Positions 9,705-19,695 of a DNA stretch of 64,000 nucleotides are shown in pieces. Position 1 is the first letter of the stretch. Each line of letters starts with the position of its first letter. The stretch is from Taiwanofungus camphoratus. Taxonomy: Eukaryota > Basidiomycota > Agaricomycetes > Polyporales > Taiwanofungaceae. The stretch is taken from positions 1,302,001-1,366,000 of the forward strand of contig CP021224.1 of NCBI GenBank assembly GCA_003999685.1. The letters are read 5' to 3'. The position numbers and the translations under genes were made by a program. A model generated the notes under the pieces. It was given only the letters and a program-made list of their open reading frames with translations. It did no database searches and was not told where the DNA came from.

Positions 9705-12700
9705 CTATGCAGATTCTGTTGCGGCATCATCTGACTCAACTACTCCATGCACCCCCATCATCTGCCTGCACCACACAAGTTGAGGTATTGTGAGTGCTTT
9801 GGTCAACACATCAGCAACCATAAGCTTGGTGGGCATGTACTCAGTAGTAATAATGCCAGTTTCTACAGTGTCCCTGAGCCAATAGAATCGAAGATCCAAG
9901 TGCTTCATTCGTCCATGATGTTCTGGATTCTTGGTCACACTCAGAGATGACTGATTATCAATATAGAGGGTGGTGGGCATGTCTATGGTGTAGCCAAACT
10001 CAGTAAGGATATTGCGCATCCACAGAATCTCCTTGCCAGCCTCAACAGCTGCAATGTACTCTGCTTCAGTGGTAGAGAGTGTGACAATGCCCTGCAATTT
10101 ACTGCTCCAGCTGATAGCCCCAGTCCCAACCTTGACTACATATCCTCCAGTTGACCGACCAGTGTTTCTACAATCTGCATGAGCAGCATCTGAGTAAGTG
10201 ACAAACATCTTCTGTGCAGAGTCAGGTTTGTAAGTCAGCTTGAAATCTTTGCTGCCCTGCAAGTACCGAAACACGTGCTTTACAGCATTCCAATGAGCAG
10301 GTCCAGGATTGGAGTTGAAGCGTGCCAAGAAGGACACAGCAAACTGGATGTCAGGACGAGTGGTGATGGCCAAGTACATGAGTGCACCAACAGCACTGAG
10401 ATAAGGAACATTGTGCATAAACTCAATGTCCTCTTGAGACTGGGCACCCATCTCCTTTGTGAGTACAAGACCAGGTGTCATGGGAGTCTTGACTGGCTTG
10501 CAGTCTGACAGATTGAAGCGCTCTAGCATGTCTATAATGTACTGATGCTGACACAGTGACAATGAGCGCTCTGAGCGATCCCTGGTGATCTCTATACCCA
10601 ATAGAAATGTAGTAGGCCCTAAATCCCGAAGTTTAAAGTGCTGGGACAACTGCTTGACCACATTGTCAGCTGCAGCAACAGACTTGGTGGCAATGGTCAT
10701 GTCATCCACAAAGACTGGCACAATGATGCGCACATCATCCTTGACATACAAGTAGACACTTCTGTCAGAGTAGAGACATTTGAAGCTCATGCTTTCAAAA
10801 GTAGCACGGAGTTTCTTGTTCCACTGACGAGGGGCTTGCTTCAGTCCATAGATGGGTCTTCTGAGACGACAGACATGACTAGGTCCTCCTTCATGAAAGC
10901 CCTCTGGTTGCTTCATATAGATCTCCTCATCAAGGTCTCCATTTAGAAAGGCAGAGGAGATATCTACAGAGCGCAGTTCTAGGTCTTCAATGGCAGCAAG
11001 AGCAAGAATAAGTCGCAGGGATGCAAGCCTGAATGTGGGTGCAAAGACCTCAGTGTAATCAAATCCAGGTCTCTGACTATATCCCTTTGCAACCACTCTG
11101 CCCTTGTAGCGCTCAATAGAGCCATCTGCATTGCGCTTGATTTTGAAGACCCAGCCAGAACCAATGACCTTCTTTCCAGGAGGAAGCTCTACAATGTCCC
11201 AAGTGTGATTGCCCACCAATGCCATGATCTCCTGATTTGCAGCATCATACCAGTGTTTGGCATCAGGACCACTCATTGCCTGTTTGAATGTATGAGGGTC
11301 TGCACCAGCAGATAGACCAGCAAATTGAACCTCCACAAAATCAGCATCTGCATCTATGACATCAAGCTCATCTTCACTGCTCTCCTCCTTTACAGCTGGA
11401 GTAGGTTCTCTGATGACCCACCAGTTGGTTGGAGGACGTACATTACGAGGTGTACGTCTAAGAGCAATGGGCCTATCATCATTGGCAGTCTCAGGTGCAG
11501 GATCAGGAGATGCAGTGGGAGCAGAAGGAGCAGGAGATGGTGAAGGACTTTGAGCTACTATGGGTGCATTTGGAGGTGGTGCAACTGGTACCTGAAGTGG
11601 ATTTGGAACAGGAGCTGCATCAACAGGTGCAGGATCATTATCCCCCCCAAAATCTGGTACAGGGACAGATTCAGGAGCAACAGCAGCAGCAGGAGGATGA
11701 ATAGAAGAAGTGTGCTTCAGACCAGGAAAGTAGCGCTCATCAAAGTCAGCTCGCTCTGAAATAATGGTCTTTTTGGTGGTGGGATTATAAAACTTCCATC
11801 CCTTATAACCATCAGGATATCCAATAAAGACACACTTCTGCATATGAGGTCCAAGAGCTGATCTCTGATCCTTCTGTATATGGACATAGGCAGTACACCC
11901 CCACACTCTGAGATGACTGACATCTGGCTTGCGCTTAAACCACAATTCAAATGGGGTGGCTCCTTTAACTGCAGAGGTAGGAAGGCGATTCCATACATGC
12001 ACCATAGAGGCAAGACATTCTCCCCAAAATGACAGTGGCAGCTTAGCTTCTGCAAGCATGGCTGAACAGTCATCCTGCATGACCCTATTAGCTCTCTCTG
12101 CTACACCATTCTGCTGAGGCCTATTTCTGGTGGTATGCCTGCGTACAATCCCAGCATCATCTGTGTACTTGATGAATGCATGGGACATGTATTCCCCTCC
12201 CTTATCATCCTGAAGTGCCTTGATTTTGACATTCAGATGATTTTCAGCATAAGCCTTGAACCTCTTGAATGCATCAAAGGCTTCACTCTTTTCCTTGAGC
12301 AGCAACACAACTCTGAATCTGGTGTAATCGTCTATGAAGGTGATCCAGTAGCGATAACCAGAGTGTGTGCGTACAGGTAAAGGACCATGAATATCAGAGT
12401 GAATAAGTTCCAAGGGCTGAGTAGCATGTTGTAGGGAAGATGGGAATGGATTGGCATGCATTTTTCCAGCAAGGCATGGCTCACAGATAGGATCTGGCTG
12501 CTGCTTGGACTCCAGGACAAGACCAGTGACCAGATCTTCCTTGATCATTTTCTGGACATCAGCATAACTGTGGTGTGCAAGATGACGATGCCAGAGGTTT
12601 AGATCTAAAGAAAGAGTGGCAGACAGTTGAGCATGTTCAAGAGAGGCTTCTGTGACTCCATCCAGATAGGCAGCATTGTTATCATCAATGGATGCAATGA

Positions 12701-13907
12701 ATATGCTTTTGCCACCATAAATGAAGTGCATTGAATCAGAATAGATATGGATTTGAAAGCCCTTCTTTCTAGTTAAATACAGACATGAGAGCAGGTTGTT
12801 TCTCAGTCTGGGAACATGCAACACTCTTTGGAATTCTACAGCTCTAACCTCTCTGCCCTTTATGACTGGTTTAAATACCACAGATCCAACTCCAGCTGAG
12901 TAGACAATGGTGTTGTCTGCCAACTTTATAGGAATTTGCAGAGGCTTATAATTGCGCAGCCAATGGCGATGGGGTGTCATATGAGAAGTGGCACCTGTGT
13001 CTGCATTCCAGTTGAAGTTAGCATCAAGCTGAAGTGGTGGATTGGGATCAGAATTGAGACTTGCATTTCCAGCAGTTTCAGTAACAACTGCAGCAGTGTC
13101 TGTGGTCTTGGTACTGTCCTGAGCCTGGTTGGCCTGATAGCGCTTCCCATGGCCTTTGCGTGCCTGTACCCTGTCCTTTGTCTCTTTTTGTGCCTTCTGA
13201 TAAGCAAAGCACTTGTCCCTGGTATGACCTTTGATACCACAGAATTCACAGTTAACAGTGGTAGTTGTGGATAAGGCTTGGTCACTGGAGACTGTGGACC
13301 GATGACGCCTCTGATTCTCTTCAGTAATAAAGGCAGCCTGAACCTTTGATTTGGACAGATCATTCTGCAGAAGCAAGTTGGAGGTGAAGGCAGAGTACTC
13401 CTCTGGCAGAGCACGAATCATGGCCATGGATGTAAGCTCTTCATCCAGCTGATCCAGAGTGAACTTGTCAGGTCTGAGGTTCTGGATGCCTTGCATAGTA
13501 GCATTGACCCTGTTCATCAGCATTTGGAGGGATTCATTGTCATGCTTTCTGATGGAGAACAAGTCATCATAAGCATTGAATCTGGCCCCAGGACGCTTTT
13601 GCTGATGAGCATCTGCAAGAGCAGCCCATATCTTAACAGGATCATCAGATATCCCATCAAGATGAACCCTTTGATCTTGCTCAATCATGAGATAGAGCCA
13701 TCCAGCTGCTTTGTCCACTTTAAGCTCCCAATCCTCTCTGGCCTTGGTTTCTTCAGGTGTGATAGGTGTACTGGCAGTGGGCATTTTGGAGGTGCCTGAG
13801 ACAATGCGCCATAGACCTGCAGAGCGAAGTGCAGCCATCATCTCTCCTTTCCAGGTGGGATAATTGGAGGAGTTGAGTTTAGAGAAGGTAGGAAGTGAGT
13901 TGGACAT
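9705..13907 (-). CDS. Copia gag-pol polyprotein (family A)
   Basis: An open frame of about 1,400 codons, taken from the ATG at 13,907 because the protein then begins MSNSLPTFSKLNSSNYPTWK, matching the family-B start. In order: gag; CCHC zinc knuckle CEFCGIKGHTRDKCF; protease WNADTGATSHMTPH; integrase zinc region (LWHRHLAHHSYADVQKM, CEPCLAGK) and core (HSDIHGPLPVRTHSGYRYWI, DDKGGEYMS, NRPQQNGVAERANR); proline-rich linker; RT (FDYTEVFAPTFRLASLRLIL, VPVFVDDMTIA, KLRDLGPTTFLLGIEI); RNase H (YSDAAHADCRNTGRSTGGY, STTEAEYIA). All the catalytic landmarks of a Ty1/Copia polyprotein are visible. Expressed, it would form particles in the cytoplasm and copy and insert the element. Confidence 0.93.
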   Translation of the reverse strand: MSNSLPTFSKLNSSNYPTWKGEMMAALRSAGLWRIVSGTSKMPTASTPITPEETKAREDWELKVDKAAGWLYLMIEQDQRVHLDGISDDPVKIWAALADAHQQKRPGARFNAYDDLFSIRKHDNESLQMLMNRVNATMQGIQNLRPDKFTLDQLDEELTSMAMIRALPEEYSAFTSNLLLQNDLSKSKVQAAFITEENQRRHRSTVSSDQALSTTTTVNCEFCGIKGHTRDKCFAYQKAQKETKDRVQARKGHGKRYQANQAQDSTKTTDTAAVVTETAGNASLNSDPNPPLQLDANFNWNADTGATSHMTPHRHWLRNYKPLQIPIKLADNTIVYSAGVGSVVFKPVIKGREVRAVEFQRVLHVPRLRNNLLSCLYLTRKKGFQIHIYSDSMHFIYGGKSIFIASIDDNNAAYLDGVTEASLEHAQLSATLSLDLNLWHRHLAHHSYADVQKMIKEDLVTGLVLESKQQPDPICEPCLAGKMHANPFPSSLQHATQPLELIHSDIHGPLPVRTHSGYRYWITFIDDYTRFRVVLLLKEKSEAFDAFKRFKAYAENHLNVKIKALQDDKGGEYMSHAFIKYTDDAGIVRRHTTRNRPQQNGVAERANRVMQDDCSAMLAEAKLPLSFWGECLASMVHVWNRLPTSAVKGATPFELWFKRKPDVSHLRVWGCTAYVHIQKDQRSALGPHMQKCVFIGYPDGYKGWKFYNPTTKKTIISERADFDERYFPGLKHTSSIHPPAAAVAPESVPVPDFGGDNDPAPVDAAPVPNPLQVPVAPPPNAPIVAQSPSPSPAPSAPTASPDPAPETANDDRPIALRRTPRNVRPPTNWWVIREPTPAVKEESSEDELDVIDADADFVEVQFAGLSAGADPHTFKQAMSGPDAKHWYDAANQEIMALVGNHTWDIVELPPGKKVIGSGWVFKIKRNADGSIERYKGRVVAKGYSQRPGFDYTEVFAPTFRLASLRLILALAAIEDLELRSVDISSAFLNGDLDEEIYMKQPEGFHEGGPSHVCRLRRPIYGLKQAPRQWNKKLRATFESMSFKCLYSDRSVYLYVKDDVRIIVPVFVDDMTIATKSVAAADNVVKQLSQHFKLRDLGPTTFLLGIEITRDRSERSLSLCQHQYIIDMLERFNLSDCKPVKTPMTPGLVLTKEMGAQSQEDIEFMHNVPYLSAVGALMYLAITTRPDIQFAVSFLARFNSNPGPAHWNAVKHVFRYLQGSKDFKLTYKPDSAQKMFVTYSDAAHADCRNTGRSTGGYVVKVGTGAISWSSKLQGIVTLSTTEAEYIAAVEAGKEILWMRNILTEFGYTIDMPTTLYIDNQSSLSVTKNPEHHGRMKHLDLRFYWLRDTVETGIITTEYMPTKLMVADVLTKALTIPQLVWCRQMMGVHGVVESDDAATESA

Positions 13908-14364
13908 GATGGAGTATAATGGGTGTGTATTGTCTGATTTGAAGTCCGTAGTGGTGTGCAAGTGAATACTCTCACACACTTAGCCAAGTGTGGGCCTTTG
14001 AACACAACCACCAGAGGGGAGGAAGTTGAACCTTGGTCCAGGTAGTATAGTAAAGTACTGCTATACAACTAGTATGATAACTAGGAGCCCCAGATTCTAG
14101 TCCAGTTCGCAGTTGAGCAGGGGATTTCACCTGGTTTGTAAGCACAGGCTGAGTCCTACTAGCCTGCCTCCTAGTCAACCTAGGAAGAGGGCACCCACTG
14201 AAGAGCAACCCTCCAAGAGTTCGTCCTGGATCTAGTGGCTATGTGCTTAGGGGGATATAGTGACTGGGTCTATGCCCTGACTGTCACTTTCAATCTGCCT
14301 CTTGTAAGAGAGGGTAGAAGAGTACAGTAAGTAAAAGTAAGTAATGGACCAGGTTCAGAGTACA

Positions 14365-14376
14365 GGGCTCATAACC
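14365..14376 (-). promoter_or_regulatory. Primer-binding site, half tRNA-Met type (family A)
   Basis: Plus-strand GGGCTCATAACC abuts the 5' LTR, the same 12 bases as in the family-B element. Moving outward, GGTTCAGAGTACAGGG resembles the D-loop to anticodon stem of a Met tRNA, so the match covers the tRNA's 5' half. This is known for Drosophila copia and its relatives. Confidence 0.75.
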
Positions 14377-14788
14377 TGTTAAGTTCAGACAATATCACAA
14401 GGAGTTACACTCCAAGATATATGCAAGCAGAGATGACTTGCTGGGACAGAAGAGCTAGAGTCCAATGTAAGTCACTTATATATTAACAAGAAAATATACA
14501 AGACATACCTAGAGTCCAATGTAAGTCACTGGGGATCCAGGACTGGGACTCTAGGGTTTATATACATCTACAGTAAGGCTATGCAGTGCTACAGTAACTA
14601 GGATACTAAGGCTGTGTGCACTGCATGGCTGTGCAGATTGATATCAACAAGGCTGTACAGTGATTGTAACTAAGATGAGGCAGTGTCCATAGTAATGCTG
14701 TGTAGTGATGGTATCTAAGGTAACTAAGCACAGCATTACAATGCAGTGCATTAGTCCGATATTTTGACATGTAAGTCAGACTTCAACA
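14377..14788 (-). repeat. 5' LTR of the family-A Copia element
   Basis: 412 bp, identical by eye to 8,750-9,161, followed by the target duplication TATGG. Confidence 0.93.
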
Positions 14789-15640
14789 TATGGGCATACA
14801 TTGTGATCAGCTATCACTGTGAGCTAAAGGCATATGAAGTTTCTACCAGCAGGACTTTGGGGTAGAAGGTGTTCTAAGGATAGAAGATCATATGAGTGCA
14901 TTCTACCCTTTTAGGCTGCCTCCTGCCCTGATTTAGCAAAGTTCCACTGATAGAACCTTCATATGCCTTTAGCTTGCAGTGATAGCTGATCACTACACAT
15001 GTCCATATCCTGATAATCATCCTGATTCTATGTCTGGACTTAGGAGCCTTTTTACTGTATACAGTTCGCCTCTTTTATTTTCTAAATAGTTTCTATCCCC
15101 TCATGATCACTTTGAAGTTCACATGCTTTAAGTACATCTTTTAGACTTTTAGCTATCACTTCACATAAGATAGTTGATCTCATCTCCTCTTATTTAGCTT
15201 GATGTACTCTACAGTATATGGAGAGACTCCTTGATACATGCTTTCTCCCTCTGAGAAGGATAGGGACTTAGAAACCTATTTAAGTCACTAAGTCTCTACT
15301 CTAAGCTTCATCTCAGTCTCTTTAACTATATCTACATACATCCTATGATCCACAAAGTCAGAGTGACTTCATACCATTGTATACTCCCCCATCTCATCTA
15401 TCTGATGGGCCTCTGCCTTAGCTATACACAAAGGCTCACATTGTGTCACTACTACATTCTACTACATCCTATCTATAATCTCTGATTTAGCTTCTATCAC
15501 ACCCCTACACTTCTAAACCTTCAATTCACCTATTGTTTCTCAGCTCACTCTTTGATATTACAATCTTGTACCCCTCTAAGTCATTCTATTTGCAACCCAT
15601 ATCACATTCTCTAGTTCTAGTACATCTCCTATCCCTTCAC
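14789..15640. repeat. Head-to-head LTR-like arms (Gypsy long-LTR family)
   Basis: 14,789 to about 14,905 continues the minus-orientation arm interrupted by the Copia at 8,750. From about 14,931 the same sequence runs in plus orientation to about 15,640 and is homologous to 29,270-30,060. Together, with the Copia removed, they form an imperfect inverted repeat with arms of roughly 400 bp around about 14,910. The copy here is much poorer in CpG than the one at 29-30 kb. Confidence 0.65.
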
Positions 15641-16351
15641 TAGTCTTTTTATTTTGTTTTACTAAACCTTCCAAAGTTTTCTGAAGTAGTTAGAACTAAC
15701 TATTACTACTGCATCCGGTTCCTATTTGCACCTGCTGCCTGATAATTCCATACTGACAGAGCTGGGATTGCAAACATCTCCTAGAGGTGGTTCAACTTCC
15801 ACCAACATGACTCGGATCCATGGCCATCTGCATGACAGCAGATGCAGAAGGGGGCCTTGCATATGACATAAGTATGTCCATTCACAATGAGGGTGCCATG
15901 GTTTTCAGATGACCTTGCTCATTAAGCAAATGTGGGAGAAAGATAGACTTCAAGCTCAAGGTAAAATATGTATTTTCATCTTGTTCATATCTGATTAACT
16001 CCATCCCTTTTTTCAGTCTCTGAATGTCATATATAAAAGGATGATTCTGAGAGAGATAGAAATTGATGCAGATAATTTAGTTGACAAGTAAAATTTAATC
16101 TCTGTAGTATCAATACAATCCGACTTTTAACAGCTTTCCAGTCTCCTCCCAGAGACTCTACAGTTTATGGCAATGATCCAACCCCCACTGAAGAGAAAGT
16201 TGAGTCTTCAAATGATAAAGATACAGATCTACTTGCCTTTCACCTTCAAAACACTGAAATCTCTCAGGAAACTAATGAATGAAGAGGAACAGATCAATGA
16301 TCCTCAAACTTTCACAGCATTATTCTATAACAATATAACAATGTCAGAAAT
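15641..16351. other. AT-rich unassigned repeat-derived sequence
   Basis: No gene supported. The first part still resembles the 30.06-30.24 kb LTR flank loosely. A GT...TTTTTTCAG intron-like segment occurs near 15,960-16,016 but has no convincing exons around it. Confidence 0.4.
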
Positions 16352-16763
16352 TGTTGAAGTCTGACTTACATGTCAAAATATCGGACTAATGCACTGCATT
16401 GTAATGCTGTGCTTAGTTACCTTAGATACCATCACTACACAGCATTACTATGGACACTGCCTCATCTTAGTTACAATCACTGTACAGCCTTGTTGATATC
16501 AATCTGCACAGCCATGCAGTGCACACAGCCTTAGTATCCTAGTTACTGTAGCACTCTATAGCCTTACTGTAGATGTATATAAACCCTAGAGTCTCAGTCC
16601 TGGATCCCCAGTGACTTACATTGGACTCTAGGTATGTCTTGTATATTTTCTTGTAAATATATCAGTGACTTACATTGGACTCTAGCTCTTCTGTCCCAGC
16701 AAGTCATCTCTGCTTGCATATATCTTGGAGTGTAACTCCTTGTGATATTGTCTGAATTCAACA
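16352..16763 (+). repeat. Solo LTR, Copia family A, plus orientation
   Basis: 412 bp with TG...CA ends (TGTTGAAGTC...GAATTCAACA). TATATAAA is at about 16,576-16,583, exact 21-bp direct repeats are at 16,611-16,631 and 16,665-16,685, and an intron-like GTATGT...CTAG segment is at 16,632-16,685. The flanking pentamers (GAAAT and TAATT) do not match, so no target duplication is seen and the locus may have been rearranged. Confidence 0.85.
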
Positions 16764-18230
16764 TAATTACCCTCACTCAGGTTAATGTAGGTTGTCATTA
16801 TAATGTTGACCAAATGCCAGAAAGTTACCGAACAGAGTACAGGCTTGGTACATTAGTTGTGTCAATGTTAAGTGCTTAAGAGATGAAAGGAACATAAAAG
16901 TGGCAGGCTTGTTAGTTTCCCCCTCAAGTCTGCACTCATACTCTTCCCCATCCATGACTATGGCCATAACTTTGATCTCAGCCTTGTTCATGGGAATTGG
17001 TGCTCTGTCCAGGGGGATGACATTATTGTAAGTGTCCTCCTGTGTACAGTGGACGTGTCCAGCATGCCTCTCAGCTCCATCATAGGGCTGTACCAACCTT
17101 TGGATTTGTGAAAGGGACAGTCCCAGGTTGGGTGGGTGTTGGCTTTGCACATTTAACAGTCTACTCCTTTCACCACTGTGAGCTTCACAAGGCCTACCCA
17201 GTATTTTTTTATACAAATGAGGTGTAAATAGTTCCTATGTTTGTCAACATCTGTTGTGATTGGTTTCCCATGCAGCTAGGCTATGGTCATGGGGTTACTG
17301 AAAGCATCAGTGTTATAAATCAGGGTGATTGTGTCTGATCATATTGTGCAAATGATGTGATCATTGACAGAGCTGAGAATTTCAGCTCTGGCCATGATCT
17401 TTTCAATGAGATAGCAAAAGTGGTTGTTCTGCCATAACTTTCATTTGACAATGGCCAGTATTGCATCTGCAGAATTAGAAGAGACTCTATTCTCAGAGAA
17501 GTTGCATACAACCCAGAAACATGCTAGACGGTTGACTTGTAGGACATTGAAAGAGATTTGGGGATTGACAGCAAAAAGTTTGTTGATACAGTAGGAAGTT
17601 GTGAAGGTGTTTCAATCCTTCCATTGAGAACAAGGTCCAGAGTTTCTCAAACTTGTTCTTTTTGTCAGTTGGGCCCTTCCATTAGGCATTATAATTTAAA
17701 TGTTGCTGGTATCAGGGTTGACATTGTCAGATTCAGTCAGAGTCAGGCATACTTTGTGAAGTTACAGTAAACTTCTCCTCTCATGTCATTTTGTCTGTAG
17801 GCTCATTCTGGTCAAAGCAGAAGGTTTTCAGAAATGTCAGTATATTTATTAAGGTGTGGTTGGGTTTCAAAAAGGGCATTGCCTGCACCATAAGGGAGTA
17901 TAGCTAAGAACAGCTCTGATGACTCAGAGACCTTCATGCTTTGTTCAAAATGAACATTTTCCATGATCTTGTCATAAAATACCACTAGCTTATCAAAGAT
18001 CGCATCTGTATATGCTATGTGTAAGTGTGAGAAAGCATTGAGGGCTGGTTCAGCTCAGGTATATTTATGATGGAGGTCATCACCCATTTCAGAGGACAGC
18101 ATTAAAGGGGTCTGGCCAATCATAGAAGTCTGGATCAGAAGAGGCCATGGTGATTACTCTTCTAGAGAGGTTGTGCATTGCATGAGGCTGACCTGTTAAA
18201 TTATAAGTTGAGTGGGAGGCATGGTCTCAT
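16764..18230 (-). pseudogene. Degraded repeat-borne coding relic with a zinc-knuckle-like motif
   Basis: Minus-strand fragments read like protein across several short frames: near 17,080-17,160 CKANTHPTWDCPFHKSKGW, a C-x2-C-x4-H-x4-C-like knuckle (the first cysteine belongs to the preceding VDC), then a segment with RNYLHLICIKKYW upstream of it and GCYSP-like context lost. C...HPTxxCPF knuckles occur in the first ORF of non-LTR elements and in other repeat-borne proteins of mushrooms, so an ORF1-like or gag-like origin is possible. No RT was found with it. It is clearly broken, with multiple stops. Function and family remain unassigned. Confidence 0.35.
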
Positions 18231-18340
18231 AGAGGGAGAGGTTCAATAATAAAAATGTTGGTCTTTCTGGTCTTAGTCCTTGTCCATTTGACTGTCCATT
18301 GAGGTGTTGATAGGTCTGGTACAACTCTATGCCCTGAAAT

Positions 18341-18659
18341 TGTCACAATAATGTGCTCTGCCACAGTCTCTTGGTCAAGCTGGAATGCTGCTGGACTTGG
18401 AGTGGCCACAATAGACTGTGGGCCACTTACAACATCAGTGGTGGAGCTATTGGACTGGAGTTGAACACAGGCCACATTAGTTTTGTGGCTGGGTCATATG
18501 TTTGTATTGTTCCCTTTTTGATGGACTCTATTGTTCTGTGGTGGAGCCCTTTGTTCTCACCAGCATAAATAGTGCCCTGTAGTCCGGAGTAGCCCCCATC
18601 TCTGTGGCTTACTTTGGACTTCAGGATTTTGTTGCTGTTTCCTGCATCCCATTTTGATA
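18341..18659 (+). repeat. Solo LTR, Copia family B, lacking the intron-like segment
   Basis: 319 bp, flanked by perfect target duplications GAAAT at 18,336-18,340 and 18,660-18,664. Compared with the 375-bp family LTR it is 56 bp shorter. Only one copy of the 27-bp leader repeat is present, and the GTATGT...CCAG segment between the copies is absent. Confidence 0.9.
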
Positions 18660-18905
18660 GAAATTGCATATTTTCGGTCTCCTGCCCCCTTCTCAAAATA
18701 TACTGCTGAGTTTCAGAGGTCCAAATGTCCTAACAAGAACTGAGAGCTTTATTCCATCACTTGGAAGTGCCCTCATTCAGTGGACAGGTGTGCTACATGT
18801 GTCTAATCACATCTTGGCCATTCAGCCTTCCTATCCAGGAAAAACAATGGAATTTTCAATGATGGAAGACCTGCATGACACTCCAGAAGCTCTGTTGTAG
18901 AGAAG
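18660..18905 (+). pseudogene. Gypsy gag fragment
   Basis: The plus strand here (HVSNHILAIQPSYPGKTMEF and neighbours) matches the gag segment of the minus-strand Gypsy relic near 2,770-2,873 (shared landmarks: GGACAGGTGTGCTACAT, then CAGCCTTCCTATC). It is a second, oppositely oriented, broken copy of that Gypsy family. It continues no further than about 18,905. Confidence 0.6.
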
Positions 18906-18974
18906 CAGTCTCTCACACTCTAGAATGCACACCAGCAGTATCCCCTAGTATCCTTGTGACAACCTATGAGTCTG

Positions 18975-19344
18975 GGCCTTTGGTTGAGAGAAACTGAGCA
19001 AGGACACTTCAGTTTTTGGTCTTCAGTTCTCAGTTCTGATTCTCAGTCTCTTGGTCTGGAGTCCCAGTCTCTTGTCCATGACATCCACATGATCCCTTCA
19101 CCTTGTCTAGACCCCCTACGCATCAGCTTGACTGTTCAGCACTCTCCAATCCCTGTCTTTCTCAAAGTCTGTTAAATAGCCCATCTCTCATGTGATAATC
19201 TCTAGATAAGCATCCCCTTCTCTGTGCCACTCCCCAGTAATCTTTTTACCACATTCAGAAGTCCTGTTTCATTTCCTTCTTCAGTTTAGTTCTCCATATG
19301 GTACACTGATCAGTTTCTAGACTTTATAATTTTTCTCTATTTTC
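18975..19344 (+). repeat. Inverted-repeat arm, left
   Basis: About 370 bp whose reverse complement reappears at about 20,995-21,405 (shared landmarks: GACAT or GACGT CCA, AGACCCCCTA, CTCTAGATAAGCATC, CAGTTTAGTT). The arm stops exactly where the LTR at 19,345 begins, so that LTR interrupts it. It belongs to a dispersed long-repeat family also seen at about 31,230-31,560. Confidence 0.6.
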
Positions 19345-19695
19345 TGTTATGAGGGTGTCTACACCCGTAAGTGACTACTGGTGATGGTGAGTCGTTGAGT
19401 AGTCAGACGTGAAATGTATATGAGGAGTCAGCCTGGCTGACAACAAGTATATGCCTAAGTTTTCAACCATTAGCCCAATAGTCTCGAGAAAGTTATGGGC
19501 TAGGTTGTCATCTAAGTCCTAGTGTAGTCACAAGGATATAGGTGGTCTGAGAAGACCCATTGAATAGACAAAGGTAGCAGGGCCTAAGCCCAGTCATAAA
19601 GTACAAATGGTAACAATGGTATCAAAGTACATGGTGTAACTAAGAAGGACAAGATTGGAGTACTCTGCAGTGAGCCGATGATATGCTCTATAACA
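19345..19695 (-). repeat. LTR of an unclassified LTR element
   Basis: 351 bp, from TGTTATGAGG to CTATAACA. On the minus strand its start is preceded by a purine tract, AGTAGGGGTTGGAG, as expected of a 3' LTR with internal sequence lying to the right. The flanks TTTTC and CTCCA do not match, which also fits a 3' LTR rather than a solo LTR. I could not find the partner LTR. Confidence 0.5.

Larger units (their letters stand above)
8750..14788 (-). mobile_element. Ty1/Copia LTR retrotransposon, family A, looks whole
   Basis: A full-length 6,039-bp element: LTRs at 8,750-9,161 and 14,377-14,788 (412 bp each, identical by eye), target duplications TATGG at 8,745-8,749 and 14,789-14,793, a primer-binding site at 14,365-14,376 and a polypurine tract at 9,162-9,172. 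One long open polyprotein frame of about 1,400 codons (9,705-13,907) and a second small ORF (9,231-9,608) are seen. It looks whole, with no obvious breaks. Identical LTRs mean a very recent insertion. It is a sister of the family-B element but carries about 450 extra bases between pol and the 3' LTR. Confidence 0.95.

Noticed and set aside
16167-16364. 65-codon open frame ending in the family-A LTR
   Set aside because: Low-complexity AT-rich sequence, runs into the LTR, no recognisable domain.
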